DNA from: Megalopta genalis
Lineage: Eukaryota; Arthropoda; Insecta; Hymenoptera; Halictidae
Reading direction: 5' to 3'
NCBI RefSeq assembly: GCF_051020955.1
Contig: NC_135018.1
Location: forward strand, 5,432,814 to 5,496,813
DNA: 64,000 nt
Below the pieces are notes generated by a model. That model was not told the DNA's origin, ran no database searches, and worked only from the letters and a program-made list of their open reading frames with translations. Both the position numbers and the translations under genes were made by a program. Positions 47,301-60,600 of this stretch are shown here, in pieces. Positions within the stretch are counted from its first letter, which is position 1. Each line of letters starts with the position of its first letter.

Positions 47301-50300
47301 CGTAAGCTTTTTTTACTTGAAGCGGACTTTCTTCAAAGTGCATTTTTTAAATTTTCGTTACAGGCTCAGATTTTTACTTTCTTTCCGTCGTTCCAAGTAA
47401 TAGCAAAATTAAAAAAACGAATTTTAGTCATTGTCTAAAAGAAAATTCAAGTCATGTAGTTCAGTTTGAAAAAAGGTATATCGTTTTAAATGGTGTCCAC
47501 AAATATTTGTCTCTGACTGTACACTGTAATAAATACGGCGACGAGTGTAACTAAATTCTGGCACTGCGTGCAAAAACATCTTAACTCGAACTGAGCTGTT
47601 TTTACGGAATCCATTCGGAATTTTCGGGGTATCGTATTCTTCGATCTTCCGCATATGTATGTACAATGTCTAAATGTGTGAAGTTCTACAATATGTGTTC
47701 ACGATTTTCGATGTTCGTCGAACAGTTTTGCGATCGACGCATCGTATTGCATTTGTTCCACGTTGCTAAGTAAGCTAAATAATTACATAATATTAGATAC
47801 ATGTTTCTATGTATAAAGATTTTAACACGTCGATCAACTTTTATTGATTATGTTTGAAAGCATAATTAATATCGTAGGTATATTAACTTCTCGATCTTTG
47901 GTTTATTAAATAAATTGCTTCGATAATACCAAGTTTCTATGTAAGCGATCAGTATGCGTGTGTTGATTGATCCAGTTGTGGTTGCCAAGAATGCGTCAAA
48001 AATGTCCGCCCTGTGAGGGTTAAAAATAGTTTATGGTTTCACGGTGTATTTTCTACTTTGGTGCAATAAACTATAACGTGTCCGATCTTTCGTAGTCTCT
48101 GCCTTTAAGAGATTGATTTACTTCTTAAGATCTTTTCACACGTCCTATATATAGTGCAATTAGTGTAACGCTAAAATTGTTTGTATCGATAGCAAGACAT
48201 GCGAATTAAGTAGCAAATGATGTCCTCTTTCGATAGTTTCGTTAGATCGAGAGTAATGTGATAGTAATCTGAGATTCTTCTGACGTGTATTTACACTGTT
48301 CCACGATTTCATTGTAAATGAAGCAACAAAAGTGACAAAAGCAATTAAAGTGGTTTTGAAGGATTCGTTCGATATATCAAGATCTAATTACTATTACTAA
48401 AACTATTACCAAAATTTTATGAAACAGATAAGATTGATAAGACTAATGAGACTAATGAGTGTAAATATATGTAAGTGGTTCGTATTTGGATACAAATCGG
48501 ATATCTAGAGCATGGTTGAAATGTTTTATTGATTTTATTAAACTGTTCCTTTAGCTTTTGTCGAATCTATTTTGATTTTACGATATAAAGACACACGCAA
48601 CATAAGATCAGCGTGAAATCGACGCGCCACGACGCGGAAATCGGAGGTAATCGTAAAAAATTCATCTATAAATAATGCGTTCACCTTTTGACTCGTCGAT
48701 AATTGACATTTTCCTCCTCGTGCCATGCTGGATTCTGCGACACGTTAAACATTTATCGCAGAGAATCCGAAGCTGATTTAAATTACTCTATTTCGGAGCT
48801 TTCGCATAATTTTTATTATTTAATACTTTATCCCACTTGTCCGCAGACTTCTGAAACATTGTGTTGCACGAAAAATAAAGCTTTGGAGTTGTTTTTAAAT
48901 AGTAACTCTAAAATAATTGATTTATAAGAAGTGATTTAAAGATATGATTTAAAGAAATAATTTAAAGAAATGATTTGAAGAAAAGATGCAAGGAAATAAT
49001 TTAAAGAAACGATCTAAAGAAATAGTCCTTTCAAAACACATGTTACCAGAAATGATTTGATGGTTCACGATTAAAATTTCTATTGTTGTAGCATACTAAT
49101 ATAAATCGTAAGCTGTGTATTAAAGTATTGAACAATCTTAGTACATTCTGCCATTTATGTCGTCAGTAAAGTATTTTAATATGCATAAGTATTTTTGTAC
49201 GTGTCAAAAAATTGTTTGAGGCAAATGGGAACGTTTTATCTAATGTGGCTCTGTCTTCATAAACCTAGGCTTCATATGGTTCGTCACTATAGCCTACATA
49301 CAGTATTCCTAAAATACGTGAAACCATGTGTATCACTAAAAACAACTAACAACATTTTATTTGCACCACTGTGAATTTTTTACAAAATAAATAAACAAGA
49401 ACAAATAAATAAGAATAAATAAGAATAAATAAGAATAAATAAAAATAAATAAAAATAGATAGAAATAAATAAAAATAAATAAAAATAAATAAAAATAAAT
49501 AAAAATAAATAAAAATAAATGAAAATAAATGAAAATAAATAAAAATTAATTAGAATAAACGAAAAGAAATAAGAATAAATAAAGATAAGTAACTGTTCCC
49601 AAGTTCCTATCGACAAATCTGCGGGATAAAGAAAACGCATCCGATGTGTCATTCCCGACAAAACTAGACAGTGAAACGTCGAATTGCATAAAAATTCGCA
49701 ATCAAAACTGTAAAACTATCGGGTATAAAACAAGCATCCGCTTGATGAGAAAAGGAATGATTAAATCGCCAGGAAAAAAAATGGTAACGTAATTGAGTGT
49801 TACGTGGCTCTATCAATAATTAGCCATTTGCAGGACAAGACGAACCGCATACACGGAAACGAAGTGCAATGACTGAAGGTAACAAAGCAGTTTGCGGTTC
49901 GGCACGCGAGCGTAAACGCGAACGCAAACGCGAACGCAAATGCGAATCTAAACGCAACGCTCTCGCTACGCCGAGAGCTTGAAATGATTCTTGCCAGCGG
50001 TCACATAAACCGACAAGCTATAAGCGGTAAGAATCACCGAGGCCACTCTGTATAATGCTCGCAGAGGAATTTCTAGGACAGCAGAGTTACTATGGCGACA
50101 TGTTCGCCAAACACGAGGTGTTCGACCTCGGCCGTATATCGAGGAACGTGTCTGGATATGTGGAACGTTTGATGCAAATCTAGGACTTTTATTGAACGCG
50201 GACTTTCCCGATACAAACACAGCTACGAACGAATGCGAGAAATAATTGATTTTGTATAGTAATTAGTGCTTATGAAATTGAGACAGAGTGACTCGCATTA

Positions 50301-53300
50301 TTATTCCGATACCTTTTAATACCGCACCTACAAAACACTACAACCGATTCATTTGTTTTATTGCCTTATCGAGCTAATAAGTTGACTGCGGATTTTTATG
50401 CAAAATAAAAATGATCTGCATCAATTGCAGAAGACATAGGAGCCAAGTGAAATCGTGTTTCTCTCTTAAACAATTTTAATAAGTTGTTATTAACATATCT
50501 CAACATCTTTAGTTTCTCTTAATTTTGTCGCTGTTCTATGTTTCACCTGTACATGTTTCCATAAATGCATAAAATCCACAGTCTATCGATAAGACTGTAT
50601 TTATTTGAATTGTCCATGGTTTTTGTATAATATGTGTCCGAATAAATCGTGATGCTTAATCATTTGCTACAGAAGAATCGCAATGATTCCAATAATTGAG
50701 TGATAACAAATTTCAGACAATTTTTTTCACGCTTCGCAGTTCTAGCGTTTAAAACGGAATACCTTTCCTTTTAAAAGTGGACGAAATGATTCGCAATTTT
50801 TTTAAGGTTTCAGAGAGTATATTTTACTAGACCGCAATATGTTTTCTAAAAAATTGCAATTGGTTAGAATGAAAAAAGCTTTTATAAAGCTTCACGAAAC
50901 AAAAGCGAGGGTACTGTAACAATCTCCGATTTCACTCCAGGTTTTGAAACAAATATTTCAATCAAGCATCGATTCATAATTTACGAATAGAGGGTTGATG
51001 TATCGATGCGTTTCTGTAATACGTTCTGCAGGAACGCGACACAAAACAATAAAACAATTGTTCTTTCGGAAAATGAGAAATAATAGGAATATAAACAAAG
51101 AAGGGCCATAATAATTGCCGTTTTCGTTTCGCGTTTCAAAGAAATGGTCCAATTAGATTGCGATCCACAATTTACGGGTAAATCGATGCATGAATGCATT
51201 TTTTTGTCGCAGAAACATAGAAATGATATGAAAAATGTCAAGAATAAATGATTGAGCAGGCGAGAACAGTAACCTGGCAGGAAAATACGTGAAAAATCAA
51301 TAAAAGGGATTCCATTGTTTTGAATTTCTCCAAGAAATACTCGAAATACGGATCTTTTTTCAAAAATTAACAAACAAACGAATGTGTAAATGCGTTCCCG
51401 TTGTCGTTTCTGCAACATTGACAACTTCTTCGGTGATTAATGTTCCTTCTGTTCGTCGACTAGAATGAAAATTAAGTGATCGATAAGAGCCGCGCCATTT
51501 TATTTGTACAAGTTACGCGTAATTTGTACTATGGCTGACTCATACACGATTCTGGCATGCATAATTCATGCGTGGGCGCGCGATTGTAGTCTTAAACTGG
51601 TAGACGAACTAACTGTGCGACTCTGCCTCGACTTTATTTTCGTCACTTCCGCCTGTAACCGGTCCTGCGATGGTCAAATTACCTTGTCACCTGTAGAACA
51701 CTCGAGCCACGAATAATTCAGCTCTTTCTAAGCTCGATTTGTAGTCGAGAAATATCCGAGCCGCTGCTATCCGGACGTTATTCTAATCGGCAGTTGTTTT
51801 TCATTTCGCGATCGAAGATATCTGCTGCCTTTTCTCCGAACTCGAAAGCACTCGTCAAGATGACATTTGCAATTGCGTGACGCGATGTTCTATTTTTAAT
51901 TTTTCTTTTTTCACTCGCAGCGACTGCAAGGCCATTCGTGACAGGTTCGGTGCGATTCTGTGTCAAATTTTTCTGTTACATTTTTTGGCACAGCTGAATT
52001 TCCCTCGGATAGTTTAACCCTTAGCGGACGACGACTTTTTCGGCAGAGTCAGGTAGCAGGACGAGGCGATTTTTGCAAATATGTCGAGTGTCTTATATGG
52101 TACAATAAAATGATCTTACATATAAATTATCTTACAAAAACGTTATATTTCGTTAGTTTATCTATATTCACACTTTTGTGAACATAATCTTACAAAAATT
52201 ATGATTTGTAGTTTCGTTCGGTGTGATAGTTTATAAAACATTGACCAAGATGCATTCTTGGTTTATCTGGACATGTATCACAGAAATAGGTCGTCTCATG
52301 TCTTCCCCCTGGTTTGTTTCGACTGGAACAAACTTTGCAATCTTTCTTTCTGTCAGTAACAAGTATATACAGTTTCCCGTTTAGACGAATTTCGTCAGAG
52401 TTGGTCGTCGAACTTGAAGATCTATCTCGTGGTTGACGAAAATCTCCTCTCAATTTGTTGATCAAAATTTTGCGAAAGTTCAAATGTGTACCTGGCTGTT
52501 CGTTTCTCTGCCTTTTTACATGTTCGTAGAGAATGTACGAATCGATTAAACAAATTTCCAGTCTCCGGAAAAATAATTTGCGCCACCACTTCAGGGACTT
52601 TCTCATAAAACAGTACGTTGTGGATAATGTTCGAGATAACGAAATTTAACATAAACACCGACTGTCGCTTCTCGCTCGCCATTCGTCCTGCCGCGCGAAA
52701 TGCCGTGGCGACCGAGAGTCGCCTCTCGTCCGCTAAGGGTTAAGGTGTCTATGACATGGTCTTTTTTGGACGGATTACATATTTTTGTCCGTAGGTTAAA
52801 TCTGTTAATTTCATCTATTAAATAATGATTAAATTATTGGAATTCTCGACAAGCTAATAATTTGATGATTGAACGTTTGTAACGGGTAAGACGACGGCAA
52901 AAAGAATAGACATTTTTCAAAAGTGTTTGTAAATATGGTTGAGTCGATTAGCTTGCGTCGATTAGAGTACGGATTTTATGCATTCACGACAAAAATCTAT
53001 GGAAATTTCTGTTTAACTCCTACTTGTTGCAGTCGTACGAAGAATTTTGATTTTGCATTAAGGAACCAAAGCTAATAATTGTCAATAAAATAACTCGATA
53101 CGATTTGAGACAATAAAACAATAAAACGTGACTTCTTTTTGATTGATTGAAATTTTTGCGACTGGAAACAAGTTTCTATTAAACTCGATTTCGTCTAATT
53201 GCTTATTTCGTCTGATTTTTATTTTGCTTGTAGATTCGTAATTTCACGATTATTTTTAATTTTAATCGGCATTTTCAGACGGTGGTTTAAATAAAAGTAA

Positions 53301-54532
53301 AAAAAAGTACAGTCTTGTTCTCCAATTATGCAATTTTAATATTACAATCAGCATTTGAAATAATATTTTGAAACACAGGTTAGGCAGGAGTACTTCAAGT
53401 TCAAGACCATAAAATAATCTTCCATTTTATACGTAATCAATTCAACCCATTTTCAAAAACAATTACTATTTTAATATTTTGAAACGGAAATTAAGCAAAA
53501 TAATCCTAAAGGAATAAAAAAATCTCTGTCTTCTGATTCGAAGAAATGCCATTGTGAAATGCCATTGGATTCTCTTCGATCCATTTTGATAAACAATTAC
53601 ACCTCAGTTAACATCTCAAACGAAGATAATTTAGGGCCATAAACATAACCGATAAAACCTCGTTTTCTAATTCGATAAAGTGCCTAAAGATACTATATTC
53701 CCCAATCTACTGTCATAACCAGTTACGATTCTACTTATCATTCTGAAACACGGATGAGCCGAAGAAAAATTCGGCTAAAAATCATAAGATAATCTTATAG
53801 TTTTCCTCCAAAAAATGTACATGCTCTGCAAGGAAGCTTTTTCCACAGACCGAAAAACTGTTCACAATATTTCTGGCATCTCGAATTTGCCCGGCAGCGA
53901 AAGGAGGTTAACAGAGACTTCGTCAACATTGAGTATCAGCCGTCAGAGTTACAAAAGTACCGTTCCGTCGAGATTAGAAAATTTCTCCAGGTGTCGTCAG
54001 CGGGATCGCATCGCACGGCGCGGCGTCACGGGACGAGGATACAAATCCGTTGATTAACCAGCCGCCTGCGTTGCAGTAGATATCTGTTGCACCGAGATAC
54101 AATCGCGATTCATAGATCGATGCGTGAGCAGCGGCCGAGCATGGCACGGCAGAATAAACCGCAGAACACTATGCGGGAAGCCTTGTGCTCGTTCCTTCGA
54201 ACAATGCCGTAATAATACATGATAATAACCGACGAACCGTGATTACCGTGCCTCTTAACTTTTCATCTACCATTCAAATGTTGCTTTAATGAATGGATTT
54301 CGATGTACTTACACGATGCCGGTCCTCCATTAGGATTAGAGAACAATGTCCTCGTTCGACGCTATTGTGATACGTGCACGCGCCCTTTTTTGCGATTCTC
54401 TAATTTTTAATTCGACATTATTCGTCATTTGTACCTCTTTTTTCTCTTTGCAACCTTTGCGGCGTTCGTGTTGTTTCTGATCCTTCGGGAGTTTATTTTT
54501 TTTAAATGAGCAGAAGAATGTTTCATTCTTTC

Positions 54533-54601
<69 letters not shown>

Positions 54602-57600
54602 TGGGGAGAGGGGGTGAGGGGGTGAGGGGGAGAGAGAGAGGGAGAGGGGGAGAGGGGGAGAGAGGGAGAGAGAGGGAGAGAGAGAGAGAGAGAGAGTTTT
54701 TCGAAGGAGCAGTGGAAGAAAAGAGAAAGATTGCTTGCTTCGTGACTGTTAAATACGTTCACGCTAGAGGTGCTACTAGAATCATCAAAATGACAAGTAC
54801 TAAATTGTTTCATTTGCGCATCGTTTAGTGTGATTATGAAGACGTATTCATGGAAAATTGTTGAATAAATTCATCTTTTCTCGATTTGTTAAGATTGTTG
54901 ACAAATTTTTGTTACTTTCATGAAACAGTACGGTGATTGTACAAACACTACTTACGGGCAGAGAACCGTTTCAAATGATAAACAATAAGCTGTCTATTTT
55001 AGTTTAAATCGTGTAGACGAATTGACAAATAAAACGATAAATGTTGTCCTATTTTGCTATTAATAGAGACTTATTTCAATTGAAAGTTTATCTTAATTCT
55101 ACTGATTCTCTCGTTTTCATTTCGTCGAAAGTGGTCTCACGTTAAAATAATGAACAGTTGTAATATGCTGCTTTGTTTCAATTTGATCAGGAGAGTATCG
55201 CAGGTTGCCCAGAACACTGGTGCTGTAGGTTGTAGGTCACAATAATCTTTCGACGGATTTTACTGTAATGTTCGATAATAATCTTTAATCTAAAAGTTCA
55301 AATCTTTCATTCCGATATTGTTTGAAAATAAGGGATACTGTGGACCGTTGTAAAAGATTCGAGACGCGTTTGAAAGAGAAAGAATTTAACGTTTTGTGTG
55401 GCAAATTTTATTTGAAATAATAAATAACAAATCACAAATTAAACTAATATTTCATTCGCAAATGATAATTAATTCTTTATTTAATTCAAAAATCATTTAA
55501 ATAATTTCATAAATAAGTGATTTATTATTTTTTACTTGCAAGTAGAATGTCATACATTCTTTTGGATTTTAGGTAAGGACAAATAACAAATAATTTTTAC
55601 TCCCCTTTCGACTATTGTATATATTATATTAATTATATTAATAAATATTTCGTAGATCAACTTCGCTAATAAAATGCTACTTTTTTTCGTTTATCGTGTG
55701 ATAAATATTAATTTCCATTCATTATCATTGCAAAGCTGAACTAGTGCTGAGTAAATCATAAATAAAAAGCTATAATAATTGAAATTGTATTTACAAAGAA
55801 GAAATAAAGTTTATTACATCTAGCAATTATTTTTGTCTTGTATTTAAACTACCAAATAATAAATAGTTTCCTTATTTAAATAATCATTTAAATGAACAGT
55901 TCGTTATACGATGTACAACTCTGACTAATCGCAGCCATATTCGCCCGTCTCTTTAGGAGAAGATTTTTTTCAGCAGACAATCTGATATTTTCTGAAAGAA
56001 ACGTAGATTAAACGCTGCCAACGTGAACGTTTAACCAGCCAATTTCAACAGGTTTTGTAACATCCCGGCGACACAACGAAACGATTAACAGGGACCTTAA
56101 TTAGGCGACGGACGTTCATCAGTTCCTGCTGTGCGCGATCGAGGAGCTAATGGCATGATGTCCCAAGGTTCCAATGTTAATGCCTCGACGGGGAACAAAA
56201 TGTTGTGTATTGTTCTAAGGCGCCGCGTCATGGAGCAGTCGGTGTCGATTTAGCCGTGACGCGAAATCGTCCGCGTTTTGCAACAATCATGTCTCTTTTC
56301 CGCAGCGATACATCAGTCTGTGCAGCACGCGTGCATTCTCCCGGCGTGACATCACGATGCGCACTACGGTTGGATGCACAGTGGGCGATTATTTTTGTAC
56401 ACGACTTGCAGATTGTTTCTCTGCCATTTTTCTAACGTTTAACGAAATCGACAGCTTTAGTTAGCGTTGAATATCAATTAGGGCGAATATTCTGTAACTG
56501 TTCACGTTTACAGAATCGTTTCTATGCAAGAATTGACTTTCGGTGAAGAAAAGCAACTCTACAAACAACTGATTCTATAGAAGAATGAAATTTATTTATA
56601 AATTCATAAAATTAAATGTATTTATAAATTCACATAAAATAAAATTTATTTATAAGTTTGTAAAATTAAATTTATTTATACATTCATAAAATTAAATTTA
56701 TTTATAAATTTGTAAAATTAAATTTATTTATAAATTCATAAAATTAAATTTATTTATAAATTCATAAAATTAAATTTATTTATAAATTTATACAAAAAGT
56801 TATTTATTTATGAATATACAACAAATTTATAACACTGTCGGAAAGCCACTTCGAGACTATTATAAAATTAAGGTATTTCATTTCACACGTTGCTGACACG
56901 CCGACAACCTGAAAAATTTCATAAAATTACAGTGTAAAGTGTAATAAAGTGAATCTACTTAATCAATTTAAGATTGAAAAGATACGTTGTACGACATCAA
57001 TTACATTTTCAACATTCGTGCGTTCCGCGGCATAAAATAAAACGAAGATGATATACAATATAGACTAGCGTGCAAATGTATTTTCACATTTGAGCAGACA
57101 ATTCCGTCAGCCAAGTATAGTTGACAAAGCAGTCAAAGTGTTAAAAATCGTTCGCGATGATGCATCGTGACAGGGATGGTATCAAAGAAGCCGTGCACGA
57201 AGAAAGATTTTCGCGGCGAGTGTTTTGCGCGTACGCGACGTCGTTCCAAATAAATTGAGGCGCATTATGTGAAGGGGTTGCTCGGGGCTTGCAGACACGC
57301 CGGCGATATTTTAATATCATCGCTTCTGACGCGTTTTATTTCGCCGAGGCAACAACTTCATGTCTCGCGGCAGGATGGGTCGCTTGGCCTCCATTGTGCA
57401 ACGCTAAGTCGATTTTAACCCTGCGAACAGCCTCTTTTCTGAAAGCCCTGGGTCCTGGATTCTTGAAACCGTTTTCCGATCTTCGTTGTTTATCGCCGAG
57501 TACATGGAAACTTACAGCAGACTCTGCCGTTTCTGCTACGTGGTGAAATGACGAATGCGATATATAAATGCAATAAATCGATTTATCGATTATATTATTA

Positions 57601-60600
57601 TCATTATTATCATTATTATCATTATTATCATTATTATCATTATTATCATTATTATCATTATTATCATTATTATCATTATTATCATTATTATCATTATTAT
57701 CATTATTATCATTATCATCATTATTATCATTATCATCATTATTATCATTATCATCATTATTATCATTATCATCATTATTATCATTATCATCATTATTATC
57801 ATTATCATCATTATTATCATTATCATCATTATCATCATTATCATCATTATCATCATTATCATCATTATCATCATTATCATCATTATCATCATTATCATCA
57901 TTATCATCATTATCATCATTATCATCATTATCATCATTATCATCATTATCATCATTATCATCATTATTATCATTATTATCATTATCATCATTATTATCAT
58001 TATCATCATTATTATCATTATTATCATTATTATCATTATCATCATTATCATCATTATCATCATTATCATCATTATCATCATTATCATCATTATCATCATT
58101 ATCATCATTATCATCATTATCATCATTATCATCATTATCATCATTATCATCATTATCATCATTATCATCATTATCATCATTATCATCATTATCATCATTA
58201 TCATCATTATCATCATTATCATCATTATCATCATTATCATCATTATCATCATTATTATCATTATTATCATTATTATCATTATTATCATTATTATCATTAT
58301 TATCATTATTATCATTATTATCATTATTATCATTATTATCATTATTATTATTATTATTATTCGATTTATAACAAATGCAATAAAGGCAATAAATACGGTA
58401 GCGTTACTACTGCAATCTAAAATATGTATATGGTACATTACGCAAGACGGACGATGCACATATTTATTACATCCGCATGTAGGTATATCTTTTTACATAA
58501 ATTAAAGGGGAAGAAATAGGTATGGGCAGTACAAAGTACATTAACTTCTCCCCAATTGTCTCTCAAAGACAATTTGGGAAGCGGAGATACGGTTGTTCGA
58601 GTCTAACAACTATATAAAAACAAGCCACGAAGCACGAATAATCATATTCCCTGTTCCCAAATTGTCAATTTTTGTTTACAAGCTGATGGACATAATTGAG
58701 GAGAATTTGTTGTACCTAGATGCGGTCAATACTAAAAAAGTTAATTTCATAAAATAATTTGCAATATTTTCTTCAACCATAGAAGATGCTGTTTCTTTTC
58801 TTGGGGACGATGCAACAGCGAATAATTCACGATCGTAGCACTAAAATTGCCTTTTCGAGTCCTCCAATCGCGAAAATCCACAGTCGTCGCCGAACATGTT
58901 GCTGTCTCTTTATTGTGCATTTTCCACAACGTATCCGCACAATTGCTTGTAATTTCTGTTTGAAACATTAAGAACACAATCTCAGCCTGCGCTGCCATTA
59001 ATCGAGGAAATTAAAATCGATTTTCCGAGGTCGATGCTACTATCGTCGAAATTCCCAGCGGCCGCAGACCATGCAAGTGTTTCTATTAGCACGGGATCGA
59101 AGAATTTATCGTGACTGAAGCAACAGTCTCCAGGGTCGCGTTCGGATCGATTACATAAGAAAAGAGCGGGGTGTTTCGATATCGTTTAGGAATGCGCGGC
59201 GAAAGAAATCCTGTGGGTCGTCCGGCGGAACTCAATAGGTGAAAGTCAGCGTCTTTCATGCGTGGGCTACGCGCTCCGCGGACGTTAATTCTAAGTCATT
59301 CACTTCTCGCGGCCGCGGCCCCTGTCAGACGCCGGTTGAATCATCGTAAATTGCACGGTCCCGTTGCTTTGTTTCGTTTCGTATCGTATCGTATCGTATC
59401 GTGTCCTATCGTATCGTATCGTATCGTACCGATCGGTCATCGTGCGCGTTTCAGATCGCGGCTCGACAGTCGGAGAACTAGTTGTTTGACTAGGTTCCAT
59501 GAGAGATTCTGGGTCAACGAGACCCAACACGGACCGCTGGACGCTGAAACTTTCCGTGGTCGAGACGCTTCGCTTGTCCCATTGATCATAATGCGTTTTG
59601 AAACAATCCTGTTTACTTCGGGGACCCATTCGTTACTGCAACCGAATCGTTTCGGAAATTTTCAGCGGCTGATCTCATCGGATAAACTGGTTTACGGTAC
59701 AGTAGAACTTCGATTATCTGAGAATTCAGAATTGATCGTTAAATTTCTTTTTATTTTCGATTGATAATTGATACGATAGGATAGGATGATAGGTCGTACA
59801 CGGAATAATCAAAAATCGATATAATAAAGTTCGAGAAAGATTTCGTTCGATTAATCGAGGTTCTACTGTACATATATGTAGCGGCTGTGGCCACGTTAAC
59901 GATTTCTGTGAATCTGAACGCGGAAAGTCTTGTATCACGTAAGGAATCTCCAAGTTTTAATAGACTATTTAATACCTTCAGTTTTGATTTTACTTAAATT
60001 AATTAATTGAATTGTTTTAATCAAAGAATTATGTTACAGTTAAAAAATGTGAACTTTGAAGTATCGACTGCAATGTTTAAACCGCTGAAATCAAATGGAA
60101 TTGCAGTGCTTTTAAAAAATTGAAAATAATAGATACGTTGCGTAAAATTTGTTAATTCTGAACAATGGTTTGGTGAAAAAGGATATTTTTAGGGGTTCCT
60201 ACGAATTGATTAATAATGCTTCTCGTTAAGATATTTCCACTTTTGAGGGTTCAAATGAAAGCTGGCAGAACGCACTATATAATAGCTTCACTTTAGTTGA
60301 ATAGACATTTCAAATTCACATTGAGAAATCGCAAAGTTCCGATGGCTTATTCGGAGCAAAATGACTCGATATTAAAGGGAAGATTCAAGTCGATTTAAAG
60401 TCGTATTCCTGTCGGAATAGCTTAAGTTTCGGGAGCTTAAATTAAAGCTAGGAAAACGTACTTTACGATAGGTCCGTTGCACTTTAGAGAAGCGCTCGAA
60501 ATCACGTTGAAAAGTCAAAAAATCTCGATCGCTAGTTTCCAGAAGAATTATAGGATTCGAAGGGCTTATGTCAAGATTAGAGAATTTACTTTATGGTAGG

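Noticed and set aside
52422..52682. Second minus-strand frame overlapping the piggyBac tail
   Set aside because: It is out of frame with the conserved transposase residues; a shadow.
54523..54828. Open frames of Arg-Glu and Leu-Ser-Pro repeats
   Set aside because: Translation of the GA-rich purine tract; no start context or splice sites.
57548..58505. Long open frames of His-Tyr, Ile-only and Met-Ile repeats on both strands
   Set aside because: They are a by-product of the 9-bp minisatellite, which has no stop in several frames; there is no gene signal.
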